From Nocardioides limicola (GTDB lineage Bacteria > Actinomycetota > Actinomycetes > Propionibacteriales > Nocardioidaceae): 64,000 nt of DNA. The stretch is taken from contig NZ_JAERJA010000002.1 of assembly GCF_016827675.1 (NCBI RefSeq), forward strand, positions 310,001 to 374,000. The letters are read 5' to 3'. This document shows, piece by piece, positions 25,902 to 34,918 of the stretch. The first letter of the stretch is position 1; every line of letters begins with the position of its first letter. The position numbers and the translations under genes were made by a program. A model generated the notes under the pieces. It was not told where the DNA came from. It did not search any database and saw only the letters and a list, made by a program, of their open reading frames with translations.

Positions 25902-25923
25902 GGCAGAGGCCGCCGCAACGGTC
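25902..25923. repeat. right copy of the island-flanking 22-bp repeat
   Basis: Matches 19805-19826 at 20 of 22 bases. It lies between the end of the CU044_5270-like gene and the ABC-F start. Read on the minus strand both copies translate in one frame as a similar Thr-(Ala/Val)-Ala-Ala-Ala-Ser-Ala stretch, so a shared coding ancestry of the two flanks is another possibility. Confidence 0.5.
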
Positions 25924-25949
25924 GCCGGGACGCTCACTAGGCTTGCGCG

Positions 25950-27746
25950 GTGGCACATCTGTTGGGAGCCGAGGGTCTCCACCTGGAGTACCCCCACCGC
26001 GTGGTCTTCGATTCCCTGACCGTCGGCGTGGACGAGGGCGACCGGATCGGCATCGTCGGCCGCAACGGCGACGGCAAGTCGAGCCTGCTGGGGATGCTGT
26101 CAGGGCTCGTCGAACCCCACGCCGGCCGGGTCACCCGACGCAGCGGCGTGCGCTTCGGGGTGCTGAGCCAGAGCGACGACCTGGACGGTTCGCAGACTGT
26201 CGCACACGCCATCGTCGGGGACCGCCCCGAGCACGAGTGGGCCGGTGACGCGCGGGTCCGCGACGTACTGGCCGGCCTGGTCGCCGACGTGCCCTGGCAG
26301 GCACCGATCAGCACCCTCAGCGGCGGTCAGCGGCGCCGGGTCGCGCTGGCCACGCTGCTGGTCGAGGACTGGGACGTGATCGCCCTCGACGAACCGACCA
26401 ACCACCTCGACGTGGAGGGCATCACCTGGCTCGCGGCGCACCTGAAGGCCCGGTGGCCGCGCAACGCCGGCGGGCTGCTGGTGGTCACCCACGACCGCTG
26501 GTTCCTCGACGAGATCTGCACCGCCACCTGGGAGGTGCACGACGGCATCGTCGACCCCTTCGAGGGCGGGTACGCCGCCTACGTGCTGCAGCGCGTCGAA
26601 CGGGACCGGCAGGCAGCCTCATCCGAGGCACGACGGCAGAACCTGATGCGCAAGGAGTTGGCCTGGCTACGCCGGGGAGCCCCGGCCCGCACCTCCAAAC
26701 CCAAGTTCCGGATCGAGGCCGCCAACCAGCTGATCGCGGACGTGCCGCCGCCCCGGGACACCGTCGAGCTCAAGCGACTGGCCACCGCCCGTCTGGGCAA
26801 GGACGTGGTGGACCTGCTCGACGTCTCGGTCAGCTACGGCGACCTGGAGGTGCTGCGTGAGGTCACCTGGCGGATCGGCCCCGGCGAGCGCACCGGCATC
26901 CTGGGCGCCAACGGAGCCGGCAAGTCGACGCTGCTTGGACTGATCGCCGGCACCGTGACACCGACCGCGGGCCGGGTCAAACGGGGCAAGACGGTGCGGC
27001 TGGCCACCCTGGACCAGCAGTTCGCCGGCCTGGACAAGATCGCCAACGACCGGGTCCGTGAGGTGTTGGCCCGGGAGAAGACCAGCGTCGCCGTGGAGGG
27101 CCGGGAGCTGAGCCCCTCGCAACTGTTGGAGCGCCTCGGGTTCCGCAGCGAACACCTGTCGACACCGGTGCGGGACCTCTCCGGCGGCCAACTGCGCCGC
27201 CTGCAACTGCTGCTGGTGCTGCTGAGCGAGCCCAATGTGCTGGTGCTGGACGAACCGACCAACGACGTGGACACCGACATGCTGGCCGCGATCGAGGACC
27301 TGCTCGACTCCTGGCCAGGCACTTTGGTGGTGGTCTCCCACGACCGGTACCTGCTGGAGCGGGTCACCGATCAGCAGTACGCCGTCCTGGACGGCTCGCT
27401 ACGTCACGTGCCCGGCGGGGTGGACGAGTACCTGCGACTGCGCCGGCAGGCACCGGCCAGCGCACGCCCTGCCACCGGGGCGTCCAGTCCCCCGCCGACG
27501 GTCCCTGCCGAGCGCAGCGAGCTCTCCGGGGCGGCCCGGCACGCCGCCCGGAAGAAGCTGGCCTCGCTGGAGCGGACCATCGACCGACTCACCCGCCAGG
27601 TCAGCACCCAGGTGGAGCGGATCGCGGCCCACGACACCGACGACTACGCCGGCCTGGGGCCGCTCGTCGACGAGCTCGGCAGCCTGCAGGCTCAGCTGGC
27701 GGCAGCCGAGGACCAGTGGCTCGAAGCGTCCGACCAGGACAGCTGA
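25950..27746 (+). CDS. ABC-F family ATP-binding protein (Uup-like)
   Basis: 598-residue soluble protein with two ATP-binding domains and no membrane segments, typical of ABC-F ribosome-associated factors. Domain 1 has Walker A GRNGDGKSS, signature LSGGQRRR and Walker B IALDEPTNHLD; domain 2 has GANGAGKST, LSGGQLRR and VLVLDEPTNDVD. The C-terminal ~90 residues form a charged coiled coil (KKLASLERTIDRLTRQVS), as in Uup and its actinobacterial relatives. Roles in translation or branched DNA metabolism are known for relatives; antibiotic protection cannot be assumed. It starts at a GTG. Confidence 0.93.
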   Translation: MAHLLGAEGLHLEYPHRVVFDSLTVGVDEGDRIGIVGRNGDGKSSLLGMLSGLVEPHAGRVTRRSGVRFGVLSQSDDLDGSQTVAHAIVGDRPEHEWAGDARVRDVLAGLVADVPWQAPISTLSGGQRRRVALATLLVEDWDVIALDEPTNHLDVEGITWLAAHLKARWPRNAGGLLVVTHDRWFLDEICTATWEVHDGIVDPFEGGYAAYVLQRVERDRQAASSEARRQNLMRKELAWLRRGAPARTSKPKFRIEAANQLIADVPPPRDTVELKRLATARLGKDVVDLLDVSVSYGDLEVLREVTWRIGPGERTGILGANGAGKSTLLGLIAGTVTPTAGRVKRGKTVRLATLDQQFAGLDKIANDRVREVLAREKTSVAVEGRELSPSQLLERLGFRSEHLSTPVRDLSGGQLRRLQLLLVLLSEPNVLVLDEPTNDVDTDMLAAIEDLLDSWPGTLVVVSHDRYLLERVTDQQYAVLDGSLRHVPGGVDEYLRLRRQAPASARPATGASSPPPTVPAERSELSGAARHAARKKLASLERTIDRLTRQVSTQVERIAAHDTDDYAGLGPLVDELGSLQAQLAAAEDQWLEASDQDS

Positions 27747-28108
27747 CTCACTGCAGGGCAGTTGCGCTTCCTCGTCCGGCGACTGGGGTGGATCCGGACG
27801 GGCAGCTCAGTCCTCGGCCCGGTCGCGCTCCTCGACTCGGCGCCGCTCGACCACTCTGCTGCTCCCTGGCCGTTGATCCTGCCCGGGCACACTCACCATC
27901 CGTGCTGCCTCGATCGCGCTGGCAAACCTCCACACAGGCGCCGCCTCGATGATCCCGCTCTGCCCACTCCGCTGCTCCATGCTTCTGCTCCCGGTCCCTT
28001 GACCCCTGATGACGTGGACCCGGCCCCCGATCCACTCTCGGGACGGTAGCCCGGCCGAGCGTCGCCGCCCTAGGGCCGAAGGACCCAACCCAGGCGGGAG
28101 CGACCGGC
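27747..28108. other. 362-bp intergenic gap with no supported feature
   Basis: Gap between the convergent ABC-F and cardiolipin synthase genes. A 101-codon open frame on the minus strand (27807-28112) has no ribosome binding site and overlaps the cls stop, so I do not call it. I see no strong hairpin and no match to the repeat families found elsewhere in the window. Confidence 0.5.
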
Positions 28109-29557
28109 TCATTGCAGTGCTGCGGTCAGCCGCATCACGTTGTCGACGTACTTGGTGCGCGCGGGCCGACGGCGCCAGTCCGGGAGGAACAGCTCGGTGC
28201 TGAGCTCGCGGTAGCGATCCTCGACCTCCCGCATCCGGGCCACCACGTCGACACCGAGCAGCATCACCGAGATCTCGTAGTTGAGCGCGAACGAGCGCAG
28301 GTCCATGTTGCTGGTGCCCACCACGGCGACGTCGTCATCGATGGTGAAGTGCTTGGAGTGCAGGATGTACGGCGCCGGGTAGCGGTGGATCCGCACCCCG
28401 GCCTCCAGCAGCGCCTGGTAGTACGACGCCTGGGCATGGCCGACCATGAACTGGTCGGACACCTCGCTGACGAAGAGCTCCACGTCAACCCCGCGCTGAG
28501 CGGCCGTGGTGACGGCGTACAGGAGCGACTCGTCGGGGACGAAATAGGGGCTGGTCAGTGACACCCGCCGGGTGGCGGAGTAGATCAGCGAGGTGAACAT
28601 CCGCAGGTTGTTCTCACTGGCGAAGCCCGGGCCGCTGGGGACGATCTGACCGACGGTCCCGGCAGTGGTCGCGGGTGGCGGCTCGGTGAGCTCGGTGACC
28701 TGGGCGGTCTCGGTGTACCAGTCGGCCGCGAAGACCGCGTCCAGGTCGGCCACAAGCGGGCCCTGGAGCCGCACCATCAACTCCACCCACTCCCGGCCGA
28801 GGCGATGGTTCCTGGGGTTGTGGTAGCCCGGCTCGGTCAGGTTGAGGGAGCCGGTGAAGCCGACCGCCCCGTCCACAACCACGAGCTTGCGGTGGTTGCG
28901 CAGGTCGGGGCGGCGCCAGCGGCCTCGCAGGGGCTGGATGGGCAGCATCCGGCGCCACTGGATCTCGGTACCTCGCAACCTCCGCAGCATCTGACGATAG
29001 CCACCCAGCCGACGTGAGCCGAGGTGGTCGAAGAGCAACCGGACGGTGACCCCCCGCTCGGTGGCAGCGACCAGGGCGCGGAAGAAGGGATCGGTCTCCT
29101 CATCCCAGGCGGCGATGTAGAACTCCACGTGCACGTAGCGTTCGGCGGCCTCGACCGCCCGGGTCATCGCGGCCAGGGTCTGCCGGTAGTCGGCGAGCAG
29201 GTCGACGGTGTTGCCGGCCACCGCGGGCATCGCGCCAAGGGTGCGGTTGAGGTGGATGACCGTGGCCACCTGGTCCGGGATCGCGGGCAGTACGCCGCTG
29301 TGCTCGGCGCGAGCCTCCGCGATCGCCCGATGGGCGCGGCGTTGCCTTTCGTGGCGACGGCGGCCGAGCGCGGTGCGACCGAACATGCTGAAGAAGAGGA
29401 AGCCGAGGATCGGCTGCACGAGGATGAGCAGCAGCCAGGCCATCCCCGTCGAGGGCTTCCGGTTCCCCGGGATCACCCCCAGGGCGATCAGGCGCAGACT
29501 GATCTCGGCGAACACGATCGCGGCGCCGAGCAGCACCGGCCAGGACGGATCCGACAT
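28109..29557 (-). CDS. cls: cardiolipin synthase (PLD family)
   Basis: Membrane phospholipase-D-type transferase joining two phosphatidylglycerols (or a CDP-alcohol) to make cardiolipin. 482 residues: two N-terminal membrane helices (VLLGAAIVFAEISLRLIAL, then WLLLILVQPILGFLFF), followed by two catalytic HKD motifs, HRKLVVVDG in NHRKLVVVDGAVGFTGSLN and HSKHFTIDDD in the C-terminal half. Length and order match bacterial Cls. The ATG is at 29555-29557. It is divergent from the FUSC-like gene with a 42-bp gap. Confidence 0.94.
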   Translation of the reverse strand: MSDPSWPVLLGAAIVFAEISLRLIALGVIPGNRKPSTGMAWLLLILVQPILGFLFFSMFGRTALGRRRHERQRRAHRAIAEARAEHSGVLPAIPDQVATVIHLNRTLGAMPAVAGNTVDLLADYRQTLAAMTRAVEAAERYVHVEFYIAAWDEETDPFFRALVAATERGVTVRLLFDHLGSRRLGGYRQMLRRLRGTEIQWRRMLPIQPLRGRWRRPDLRNHRKLVVVDGAVGFTGSLNLTEPGYHNPRNHRLGREWVELMVRLQGPLVADLDAVFAADWYTETAQVTELTEPPPATTAGTVGQIVPSGPGFASENNLRMFTSLIYSATRRVSLTSPYFVPDESLLYAVTTAAQRGVDVELFVSEVSDQFMVGHAQASYYQALLEAGVRIHRYPAPYILHSKHFTIDDDVAVVGTSNMDLRSFALNYEISVMLLGVDVVARMREVEDRYRELSTELFLPDWRRRPARTKYVDNVMRLTAALQ

Positions 29558-29599
29558 GGCCGCACCCTAGCCAGTCATGCGGCTCTAGCATGGTGCGCC

Positions 29600-30412
29600 A
29601 TGACGTGGCTGGTCCCGCCGGGCGCGATGCTGCAGCGCAGCGTGCTGGTGGTGACCCCGCTGCTGGCGGGGATCGGGGCCGTCGGACTGGTGGGCGGTCG
29701 GGCTGCCGCCGCGGCCGCCATGGTCGGCGTGGCGACCATCGCCCTGAGCCAGGGTCCATTGCATCGGCGATCGGTCGGCATCGCGGCGATGCTGCCGGCC
29801 GCGCCCGCGGTGGCAGCCTCCGTGGGCTTCACCGAGGCACCTGCACTGCTGGCCGCGGCCACCCTGGTCGGCGGCGGACTGGTCTTCGCCGTCGCGCAAC
29901 TCCTGCGGGTGTCCGCGCCGGCCGAGCCGATCCCGGCAGCCCGGGCGTGGCGACACGCCGCGGTGGCTGCCACCGCGGCCGGTGCCGCGACCTGGCTGGT
30001 GACCGCGCGGGACATCCCGCACGGCTACTGGATGACCATCGCCATCCTGGCGGTGCTCCGGCCGGCCCGGGCCGAGACCACCCGCAACGCCCGGGACCGG
30101 GCGGTCGGGACGGTGGTGCGGGTCGGCATCGCCATCGCGGTGGTGCTGCTGGCTCCGGCCCCCCTGGTGCTGGTGGCAGCGATCGCCGGCCTGCTCGGCA
30201 CGGTGGCGTGGGCGCTGGCCGGAGACACGATGCGGATGGTGGCCCTGCTGACCCCGACAGTGATCCTCGTCGGGTCCTCAGGAGTCAGCGGCGTGGCCGT
30301 GGAGCTGGCGGTCGAACGGCTGCTGCTCACCGGGATCGGCGTACTGCTCGCGTCCGCGCTGGCCGTGCTCCTGGCCCGCTCGGAGGCGCGGACCACCACC
30401 GTCGACCAGTGA
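29600..30412 (+). CDS. FUSC-domain-like integral membrane protein
   Basis: 270-residue protein with about eight hydrophobic helices. The segment GYWMTIAILAVLRPARAETTRNARDRAVGT matches the conserved core of FUSC / aromatic acid exporter family proteins (residues ~140-168: a YWMTI helix, then the RPARAETTRNARDRAVGT loop). Family members export aromatic acids or modulate the envelope; the substrate here is unknown. The ATG at 29600 was chosen over one 10 bp upstream in another frame. Its stop is 2 bp from the converging ispE stop. Confidence 0.78.
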   Translation: MTWLVPPGAMLQRSVLVVTPLLAGIGAVGLVGGRAAAAAAMVGVATIALSQGPLHRRSVGIAAMLPAAPAVAASVGFTEAPALLAAATLVGGGLVFAVAQLLRVSAPAEPIPAARAWRHAAVAATAAGAATWLVTARDIPHGYWMTIAILAVLRPARAETTRNARDRAVGTVVRVGIAIAVVLLAPAPLVLVAAIAGLLGTVAWALAGDTMRMVALLTPTVILVGSSGVSGVAVELAVERLLLTGIGVLLASALAVLLARSEARTTTVDQ

Positions 30413-30414
30413 GG

Positions 30415-31326
30415 TCAGTCGGCGTACTCGACCACGTGCGCGCCGGCCACCGGTCCGTGCGCGACCTGGACGCCGGGGCTGCGGCCGGCCATCTCGGCGG
30501 CCACCGCCCGGGCAGCCTCGGGGTCGGCGCACAGCAGCACCACGGTCGGACCGGAGCCGCTGACCAGGCCGGCCAGTGCGCCGGCGGCAACCCCGTGGTC
30601 GACCCTGGCACCCAACTCGGGGCGCAGGTCGACGGCGGCGTCCTGCAGGTCGTTGTGCAGGGCCTCCGCGATCCCGGTCACGTCTGCGGCGGCCAACGCC
30701 GCGAGCAGCGCGTCGGGGGCGGGGGGTGTCGGGTCGGCGTCGGGGAAGAGCCGGTCGAAGTGCCGGTACACCTCGGGAGTGGACAGACCCTGCGGGTCGG
30801 TGCAGACCACCCAGGCGAGGTGAACGTCGGTCGGGACCGGTTGCACGATCTCGCCGCGGCCGGTGCCGACGGCGATGCCTCCGAGCAGCGCGAACGGGAC
30901 ATCACTGCCCAGCGCGGCGGCCAACCGCAGTAGGTCGTCGTCGCTGGTCTGCAGGTCGAGCAGGCGGTCCAGGGCGACCAGGGCCGCGGCGGCATCAGCC
31001 GAGCCGCCCGCAAGGCCTCCGGCTACCGGGATCGACTTGGCGATGTGCAACGCCCCCGTCACCGCGACCCCGTGCAGGTCCGCCAGCGCAGCCGCGGCCG
31101 CGTGCACGAGGTTGCTGCCAGGGGCGACCGGGACGTCGGAGACGTCGACCCCGCCCAGCCCGGTGAGGGTGACGCCGAGCTCGGCGGCCGCGGTGGCGGT
31201 CACGTCGTCGTGCAGGCCGATGGTGGTGTAGACGGTGTGCAGGGGGTGATACCCATCCGGCCGCGGGGCCCCGACCCCCAGGTGCAGGTTCACCTTCGCG
31301 GCGGCGCGCACGGTGATGCTTGTCAT
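30415..31326 (-). CDS. ispE: 4-diphosphocytidyl-2-C-methyl-D-erythritol kinase
   Basis: GHMP-family kinase of the MEP isoprenoid pathway; phosphorylates CDP-ME with ATP. 303 residues. The N-terminal [22 protein letters not shown] segment carries the substrate-binding residues, the GHMP P-loop is [17 protein letters not shown], and the C-terminal GSGPTVVLL loop is present. Its ATG overlaps the rsmA stop by 4 bp (ATGA), so the two are translationally coupled, a conserved actinobacterial rsmA-ispE arrangement. Confidence 0.97.
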   Translation of the reverse strand: MTSITVRAAAKVNLHLGVGAPRPDGYHPLHTVYTTIGLHDDVTATAAAELGVTLTGLGGVDVSDVPVAPGSNLVHAAAAALADLHGVAVTGALHIAKSIPVAGGLAGGSADAAAALVALDRLLDLQTSDDDLLRLAAALGSDVPFALLGGIAVGTGRGEIVQPVPTDVHLAWVVCTDPQGLSTPEVYRHFDRLFPDADPTPPAPDALLAALAAADVTGIAEALHNDLQDAAVDLRPELGARVDHGVAAGALAGLVSGSGPTVVLLCADPEAARAVAAEMAGRSPGVQVAHGPVAGAHVVEYAD

Positions 31327-32183
31327 CGCTGCCCTCCGGGGAGTCCCTCGGCGATCCTGGCGAAGTCGGTGATCGTCAGCTGCTCACCGCGGGTCAGCGG
31401 GTCGACGCCGGCCGCGGTCAGGGCGGCAGCCGTGGCCTCCGCGGAGCCGAAGAGATCCCTGAGCGCACCCCTGAGCGCCTTGCGGCGGTGCGCGAAGGCG
31501 GCGTCGACGACGGCGAACACCTGCTCCTTGGTGGCAGTGGTGTCCGGCGGCGGCCGGTGCGTCCAGGCGACCAGGCCCGAGTCGACGTTGGGGGCCGGCC
31601 AGAAGACGTTGCGGCCGATGGCCCCGGCCCTGCGGACCTCCGCGTACCAGGCGGCCTTGACCGACGGGATGCCGTAGGTGCGTGAACCGGGCGCGGCGGC
31701 GAGCCGGTCGGCCACCTCGGCCTGCACCATCACCAGACCGTGCCGCAGTGACGGCAGCAGTCCCATCAGGTGCAGCAGCACCGGCACCGAGACGTTGTAG
31801 GGCAGGTTGGCGACCAGCGCGGTCGGCGGCGGCCCGGGGATCTCGGTCACCCTGAGGGCGTCGGCGTGGACGACCCGGAACCCGGCCGCGCGATCGCCGG
31901 CGTACTCGGCGACGGTGGCCGGCAACCGGTCCGCAAGGAGTCCGTCCAACTCGATCGCCGTCACCCGCGGCGTGACCTCGAGCAGGGCGAGGGTGAGCGA
32001 GCCGAGGCCGGGACCGACCTCCAGCACCACATCGTCGGCGGTGACGGCGGAGTCTCGGACGATCCGCCGCACGGTGTTGGCATCGATCACGAAGTTCTGC
32101 CCCCGCTGTTTGGTGGGGCGCAGCTCGAGCTCGGCTGCCAGCGCACGGACCTCGGCGGGACCGAGCAGGCGGACCAGGGACAT
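31323..32183 (-). CDS. rsmA: 16S rRNA (adenine1518/1519-N6)-dimethyltransferase
   Basis: KsgA-type enzyme that dimethylates A1518 and A1519 of 16S rRNA in late 30S assembly. 286 residues. The N-terminal segment [11 protein letters not shown] matches the family start, SAM-binding motif I is [10 protein letters not shown], and catalytic motif IV is [11 protein letters not shown]. The ATG at 32181-32183 is preferred; in-frame codons upstream add only six residues. It lies 81 bp downstream of rpfB, separated by a strong hairpin, and overlaps ispE. Confidence 0.97.
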   Translation of the reverse strand: MSLVRLLGPAEVRALAAELELRPTKQRGQNFVIDANTVRRIVRDSAVTADDVVLEVGPGLGSLTLALLEVTPRVTAIELDGLLADRLPATVAEYAGDRAAGFRVVHADALRVTEIPGPPPTALVANLPYNVSVPVLLHLMGLLPSLRHGLVMVQAEVADRLAAAPGSRTYGIPSVKAAWYAEVRRAGAIGRNVFWPAPNVDSGLVAWTHRPPPDTTATKEQVFAVVDAAFAHRRKALRGALRDLFGSAEATAAALTAAGVDPLTRGEQLTITDFARIAEGLPGGQR

Positions 32184-32218
32184 GCGGGTCACCCTATGCA
32201 AGACCGACCGCAGAAATG

Positions 32219-32252
32219 CGACCGGCCGACACCCGCAGGTGTCGGCCGGTCG
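32219..32252 (-). terminator. 15-bp GC-rich terminator after rpfB
   Basis: Perfect arms at 32219-32233 and 32238-32252 (core ACCGGCCGACACC) with a CGCA loop, starting 12 bp beyond the rpfB stop codon and ahead of rsmA. No U-run follows. Confidence 0.85.
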
Positions 32253-32264
32253 GACGTGAACGCG

Positions 32265-33386
32265 TCAGCGCAGGCCCAGCTTGCGCGAGCAGGCGGGCCA
32301 CTGGCCCCAGCCGGCCCGGGCCTGCAGGATCTGGCCACGCTTGATCTGCTCCGCGCGGCTGTGCTGGTGCGGGTAGCCGGTGCCACCCACCGCACGCCAG
32401 GTGGAGAGGCTGAACTGCAGGCCACCGTAGTAGCCGTTGCCGGTGTTGATGTTCCAGCGGCCACCGGACTCACACTGGGCGAGGCGGTCCCACACGGTGT
32501 TGCCCGAGTACGACGGGGCGGGGCGCGACTTGGTGCCGACGCTGACCACCTGGTCGACGGCCTCCTTGGTGATCTCGGAGGCCAGCTCGACGCGACGGAC
32601 GATCTCGCCGTTCACGATCCGGAGCCGGTAGGTGACGTTGCGCAGGCCGGTCTCGCCGGACTTCAGCACGGTCTTCTCGTCGGTGAAGCGGGAGTCGTCA
32701 CGCTCGGTCACGGTGCCGAACTTCACGACCTCGTCGCTGATGTCCCGGGTGACGACGCGGATCCGGTTGACGGCGACCTCGCCGCCCTCGGGCAGTGCCT
32801 CGTCCAGAGCCGGCACGACCTCGTCGCGCCTGCCCAGCTCGATGTCGAGCTCGTCGAGGACATCGGCCACGGTGAGTGCCGGGAGGACGTGCTCCTCGGC
32901 CTCGCCGGCGCCGACGGTGACGACGAACGTCTTGGGGGTCTTGACCTCGAGGGAGAGACCATCCCGGCCGATCGCGGCACTCCGGCTCGCCGACAGGGCG
33001 GCGCGACCGTAGCGGCGGCCGATCTCGTTCAGGGCGGTGTCGACGTCCAGCGCGGTCACCCAGTGGGTCTGCGCCTCCCCGTCGACGACCAGTTCAAGTT
33101 CGCGGGCGAACCGGACAGTGACTCGGGATCCTGGCTCGATGGCCTCGTCGAGGCCGGGGGCGACGACGTCGCGGGCGGTGAGCTCGAGGCCCTGGGACTG
33201 CAGCAGGTCACCGACGGTGGTGCCGAAGGTGGTGACCGTACGGGCCTCGCCGTCGACGTTCAGGGTCACCTTGGTGCCCAACATCGAGTAGCCGAGGGTG
33301 GTGCCGACCACTGCCAGGGTCACTGCGGTGATGACGGCGCCCAGCGCCCGCTTGCTGCTGATGACTCGTGCGATATCGGTGCGCAC
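32265..33386 (-). CDS. rpfB: resuscitation-promoting factor RpfB-like
   Basis: Secreted or membrane-anchored muralytic enzyme that stimulates growth and resuscitation. ~373 residues: an N-terminal membrane anchor (AVITAVTLAVVGTTLGYSML), three DUF348 repeats (for example GEARTVTTFGTTVGDLL), a G5 domain (about residues 205-280), and a C-terminal transglycosylase-like Rpf domain with the catalytic Glu in AQCESGGRWNINTGNGYYGG and a C-terminal cysteine pair partner in WPACSRKLG. This order matches RpfB. The GTG at 33384-33386 gives a normal N-terminus; a longer frame opens at 33461. It sits upstream of rsmA-ispE, its usual context. Confidence 0.94.
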   Translation of the reverse strand: MRTDIARVISSKRALGAVITAVTLAVVGTTLGYSMLGTKVTLNVDGEARTVTTFGTTVGDLLQSQGLELTARDVVAPGLDEAIEPGSRVTVRFARELELVVDGEAQTHWVTALDVDTALNEIGRRYGRAALSASRSAAIGRDGLSLEVKTPKTFVVTVGAGEAEEHVLPALTVADVLDELDIELGRRDEVVPALDEALPEGGEVAVNRIRVVTRDISDEVVKFGTVTERDDSRFTDEKTVLKSGETGLRNVTYRLRIVNGEIVRRVELASEITKEAVDQVVSVGTKSRPAPSYSGNTVWDRLAQCESGGRWNINTGNGYYGGLQFSLSTWRAVGGTGYPHQHSRAEQIKRGQILQARAGWGQWPACSRKLGLR

Positions 33387-33517
33387 ACATTTCCGTTCGT
33401 CGTACTCCCCGGGCCATGGGAGAGGGTTCAAGTCTTCCGAGACTCTGCCATTCCCGGCCAACAGTCACAAGACGATACGGACTTCCTCCCGTGATGCGAA
33501 ACTGAAGTTGGCCCATG

Positions 33518-33532
33518 TCACACCCGGTGTGA
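33518..33532. promoter_or_regulatory. TCACAC-N3-GTGTGA palindrome upstream of rpfB
   Basis: Perfect 6-bp arms (33518-33523 and 33527-33532), about 130 bp upstream of the rpfB start. It overlaps a second small inverted repeat, ACCCGG/CCGGGT (33522-33539). The half-site resembles CRP/GlxR sites in inverted orientation, so a regulator cannot be named. Confidence 0.35.
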
Positions 33533-33595
33533 GCCGGGTCGCAGCCGGAACCGCGGGCTCTCGGGGTGGTTCTGGGCCGCCCTCAGAGACGCGGA

Positions 33596-33628
33596 ACGCC
33601 CCGCCCCGGGGTCGCCGGGACGGGGCGT
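33596..33628 (-). terminator. GC-rich hairpin after the iron-regulated lipoprotein gene
   Basis: ACGCCCCG (33596-33603) pairs with CGGGGCGT (33621-33628), and the bases inside can pair partly further. It lies 33 bp past the minus-strand stop at 33661. Confidence 0.6.
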
Positions 33629-33660
33629 CCTACCGCAGTTCGCGCCCGTGGTTGCCGTGG

Positions 33661-34716
33661 TTACAGCAGACCGACCTTCTCCAGCAGCGCCTGGGTCTCC
33701 TCGAGGGTGTCGAGGTCGTTGAGGTCCAGGCGGGCCCCGGCGATGTCGGCCAGGGAGCCGGTGTCGTGGACGGTGCTGGAGACCCCGTCGATCACCGGGA
33801 ACTCGGCGGTGGAGTCGACGAAGTACTGCTGCGCCTGCTCGGACAGCAGGAACGCGACCGCCTTGTTGGCCAACTCGACGTTGTCGCTGGCAGCGAGCAC
33901 GCCGGCGCCGGCGATGTTGATCAGCGCGCCGGGGTCGTCGGAGTTGAGGTAGTGCACCTTGGCGTTCATGTTCTCGGCGCCCAGCTCGGCAGCCATCGGG
34001 AACCAGTAGTAGTGGTTGATCAGACCGACGGCCACCTCACCGTTGTTGACGGCTTCGAGCACTACCCCGTTCTTCTCGTAACCGACCGGGTCGAGGTCGG
34101 CGAACTCGGTGAGCCACTGCTCGGCGCCGTCCTCACCGCGCATCACCCGCAGGGCGGTGACGAAGGACATCCAACTGGCGTTGGTCGGCGCGTAGCCGAT
34201 CCGGCCGCGGTACCGCTCGTCGAGCAGGTCGTCGATCGAGTCGACGCCGGCGACCTCGGGGGCGTCGTCGTTGTACACGAGCACCCGGGCACGCGCCGAG
34301 GTGGAGACCCAGCGACCGCCGGCGTCACGGAACTCCTTGCCGGTCAGTTCGAGCACGTCCTGGGGCAGTTCGGTCAGCAGCCCGGCCTTGGCGAGCGCGC
34401 CCAGCGCTCCCGCGTCCTGGCTGAAGAACAGGTCGGCAGGGGTGCGGTCGCCCTCCTCGAGCAGTTGGGCGGCCAGCTCGGCGGTGTCGGCGTACCGGAT
34501 CTCGACGGGCACGCCGACGGCGGCCTCCAGGTCCTCCAGCAGCGGGCCGACGAGGCTCTCGTTGCGGCCCGAGTAGATGACCAGCGGCTGCTGCTCCTCG
34601 GAGGTGGTCGGGGTCCCGGTGCCGTTGGCCTCCGACTCCGCGTCGGTGCCGCAGGCGGCCAGACCGGCGATCAGGGCCGCCGCCGCGGCGACGCCCAGGA
34701 TGCGACGAGTGCGCAT
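33661..34716 (-). CDS. iron ABC transporter substrate-binding lipoprotein (FbpA-like)
   Basis: 351-residue lipoprotein (Cys22 in GLAAC) of the ferric-binding family 1 extracellular receptors. After the linker, LVIYSGRNESLVGPLLEDL is the FbpA/Iron(III)-binding N-terminal motif, and the later YWFPMAAELG, including tyrosines NHYYW, corresponds to the metal-binding tyrosine region. AGGAG is 7 nt before the ATG at 34714-34716. Two DtxR/IdeR-type boxes lie directly upstream. No permease or ATPase gene is adjacent, so it must use components encoded elsewhere. Confidence 0.92.
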   Translation of the reverse strand: MRTRRILGVAAAAALIAGLAACGTDAESEANGTGTPTTSEEQQPLVIYSGRNESLVGPLLEDLEAAVGVPVEIRYADTAELAAQLLEEGDRTPADLFFSQDAGALGALAKAGLLTELPQDVLELTGKEFRDAGGRWVSTSARARVLVYNDDAPEVAGVDSIDDLLDERYRGRIGYAPTNASWMSFVTALRVMRGEDGAEQWLTEFADLDPVGYEKNGVVLEAVNNGEVAVGLINHYYWFPMAAELGAENMNAKVHYLNSDDPGALINIAGAGVLAASDNVELANKAVAFLLSEQAQQYFVDSTAEFPVIDGVSSTVHDTGSLADIAGARLDLNDLDTLEETQALLEKVGLL

Positions 34717-34737
34717 GGTGTAGCTCCTAAGGTGGAT

Positions 34738-34781
34738 TGAGGTGAGGCTCACCTTACATTGATCAGGTAAGGCTGTCCTTA
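34738..34781 (-). promoter_or_regulatory. two tandem DtxR/IdeR-type iron boxes
   Basis: TGAGGTGAGGCTCACCTTA (34738-34756) matches the IdeR consensus at 15 of 19 positions, and TCAGGTAAGGCTGTCCTTA (34763-34781) at 14 of 19, by my count. They are 25 bp apart and directly upstream of the FbpA-like gene, suggesting iron-dependent repression. typA on the other strand starts 137 bp away. Confidence 0.8.
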
Positions 34782-34918
34782 TCCGGCCCCGTGATCTGGG
34801 TCACCGAGGCCGCGGTGCGCGACGCCGCGACTGTGCGTGCAGGCACTGCCGGCAGGTAGGCTTGCCCGGGCCCGTCGGGCCTCCCCACTCTTTTCGACCG
34901 GAAGGCCGGCGCAGCACC

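Noticed and set aside
19805..25923. Calling the island an integrative element
   Set aside because: No integrase, transposase or tRNA target; only a short imperfect repeat supports it.
27807..28112. 101-codon minus-strand frame before cls
   Set aside because: No ribosome binding site, odd composition, overlaps the cls stop.
33387..33540. ydaO (c-di-AMP) riboswitch upstream of rpfB
   Set aside because: Common before rpf genes in actinobacteria, but I could not find its conserved core here; only a small palindrome is visible.
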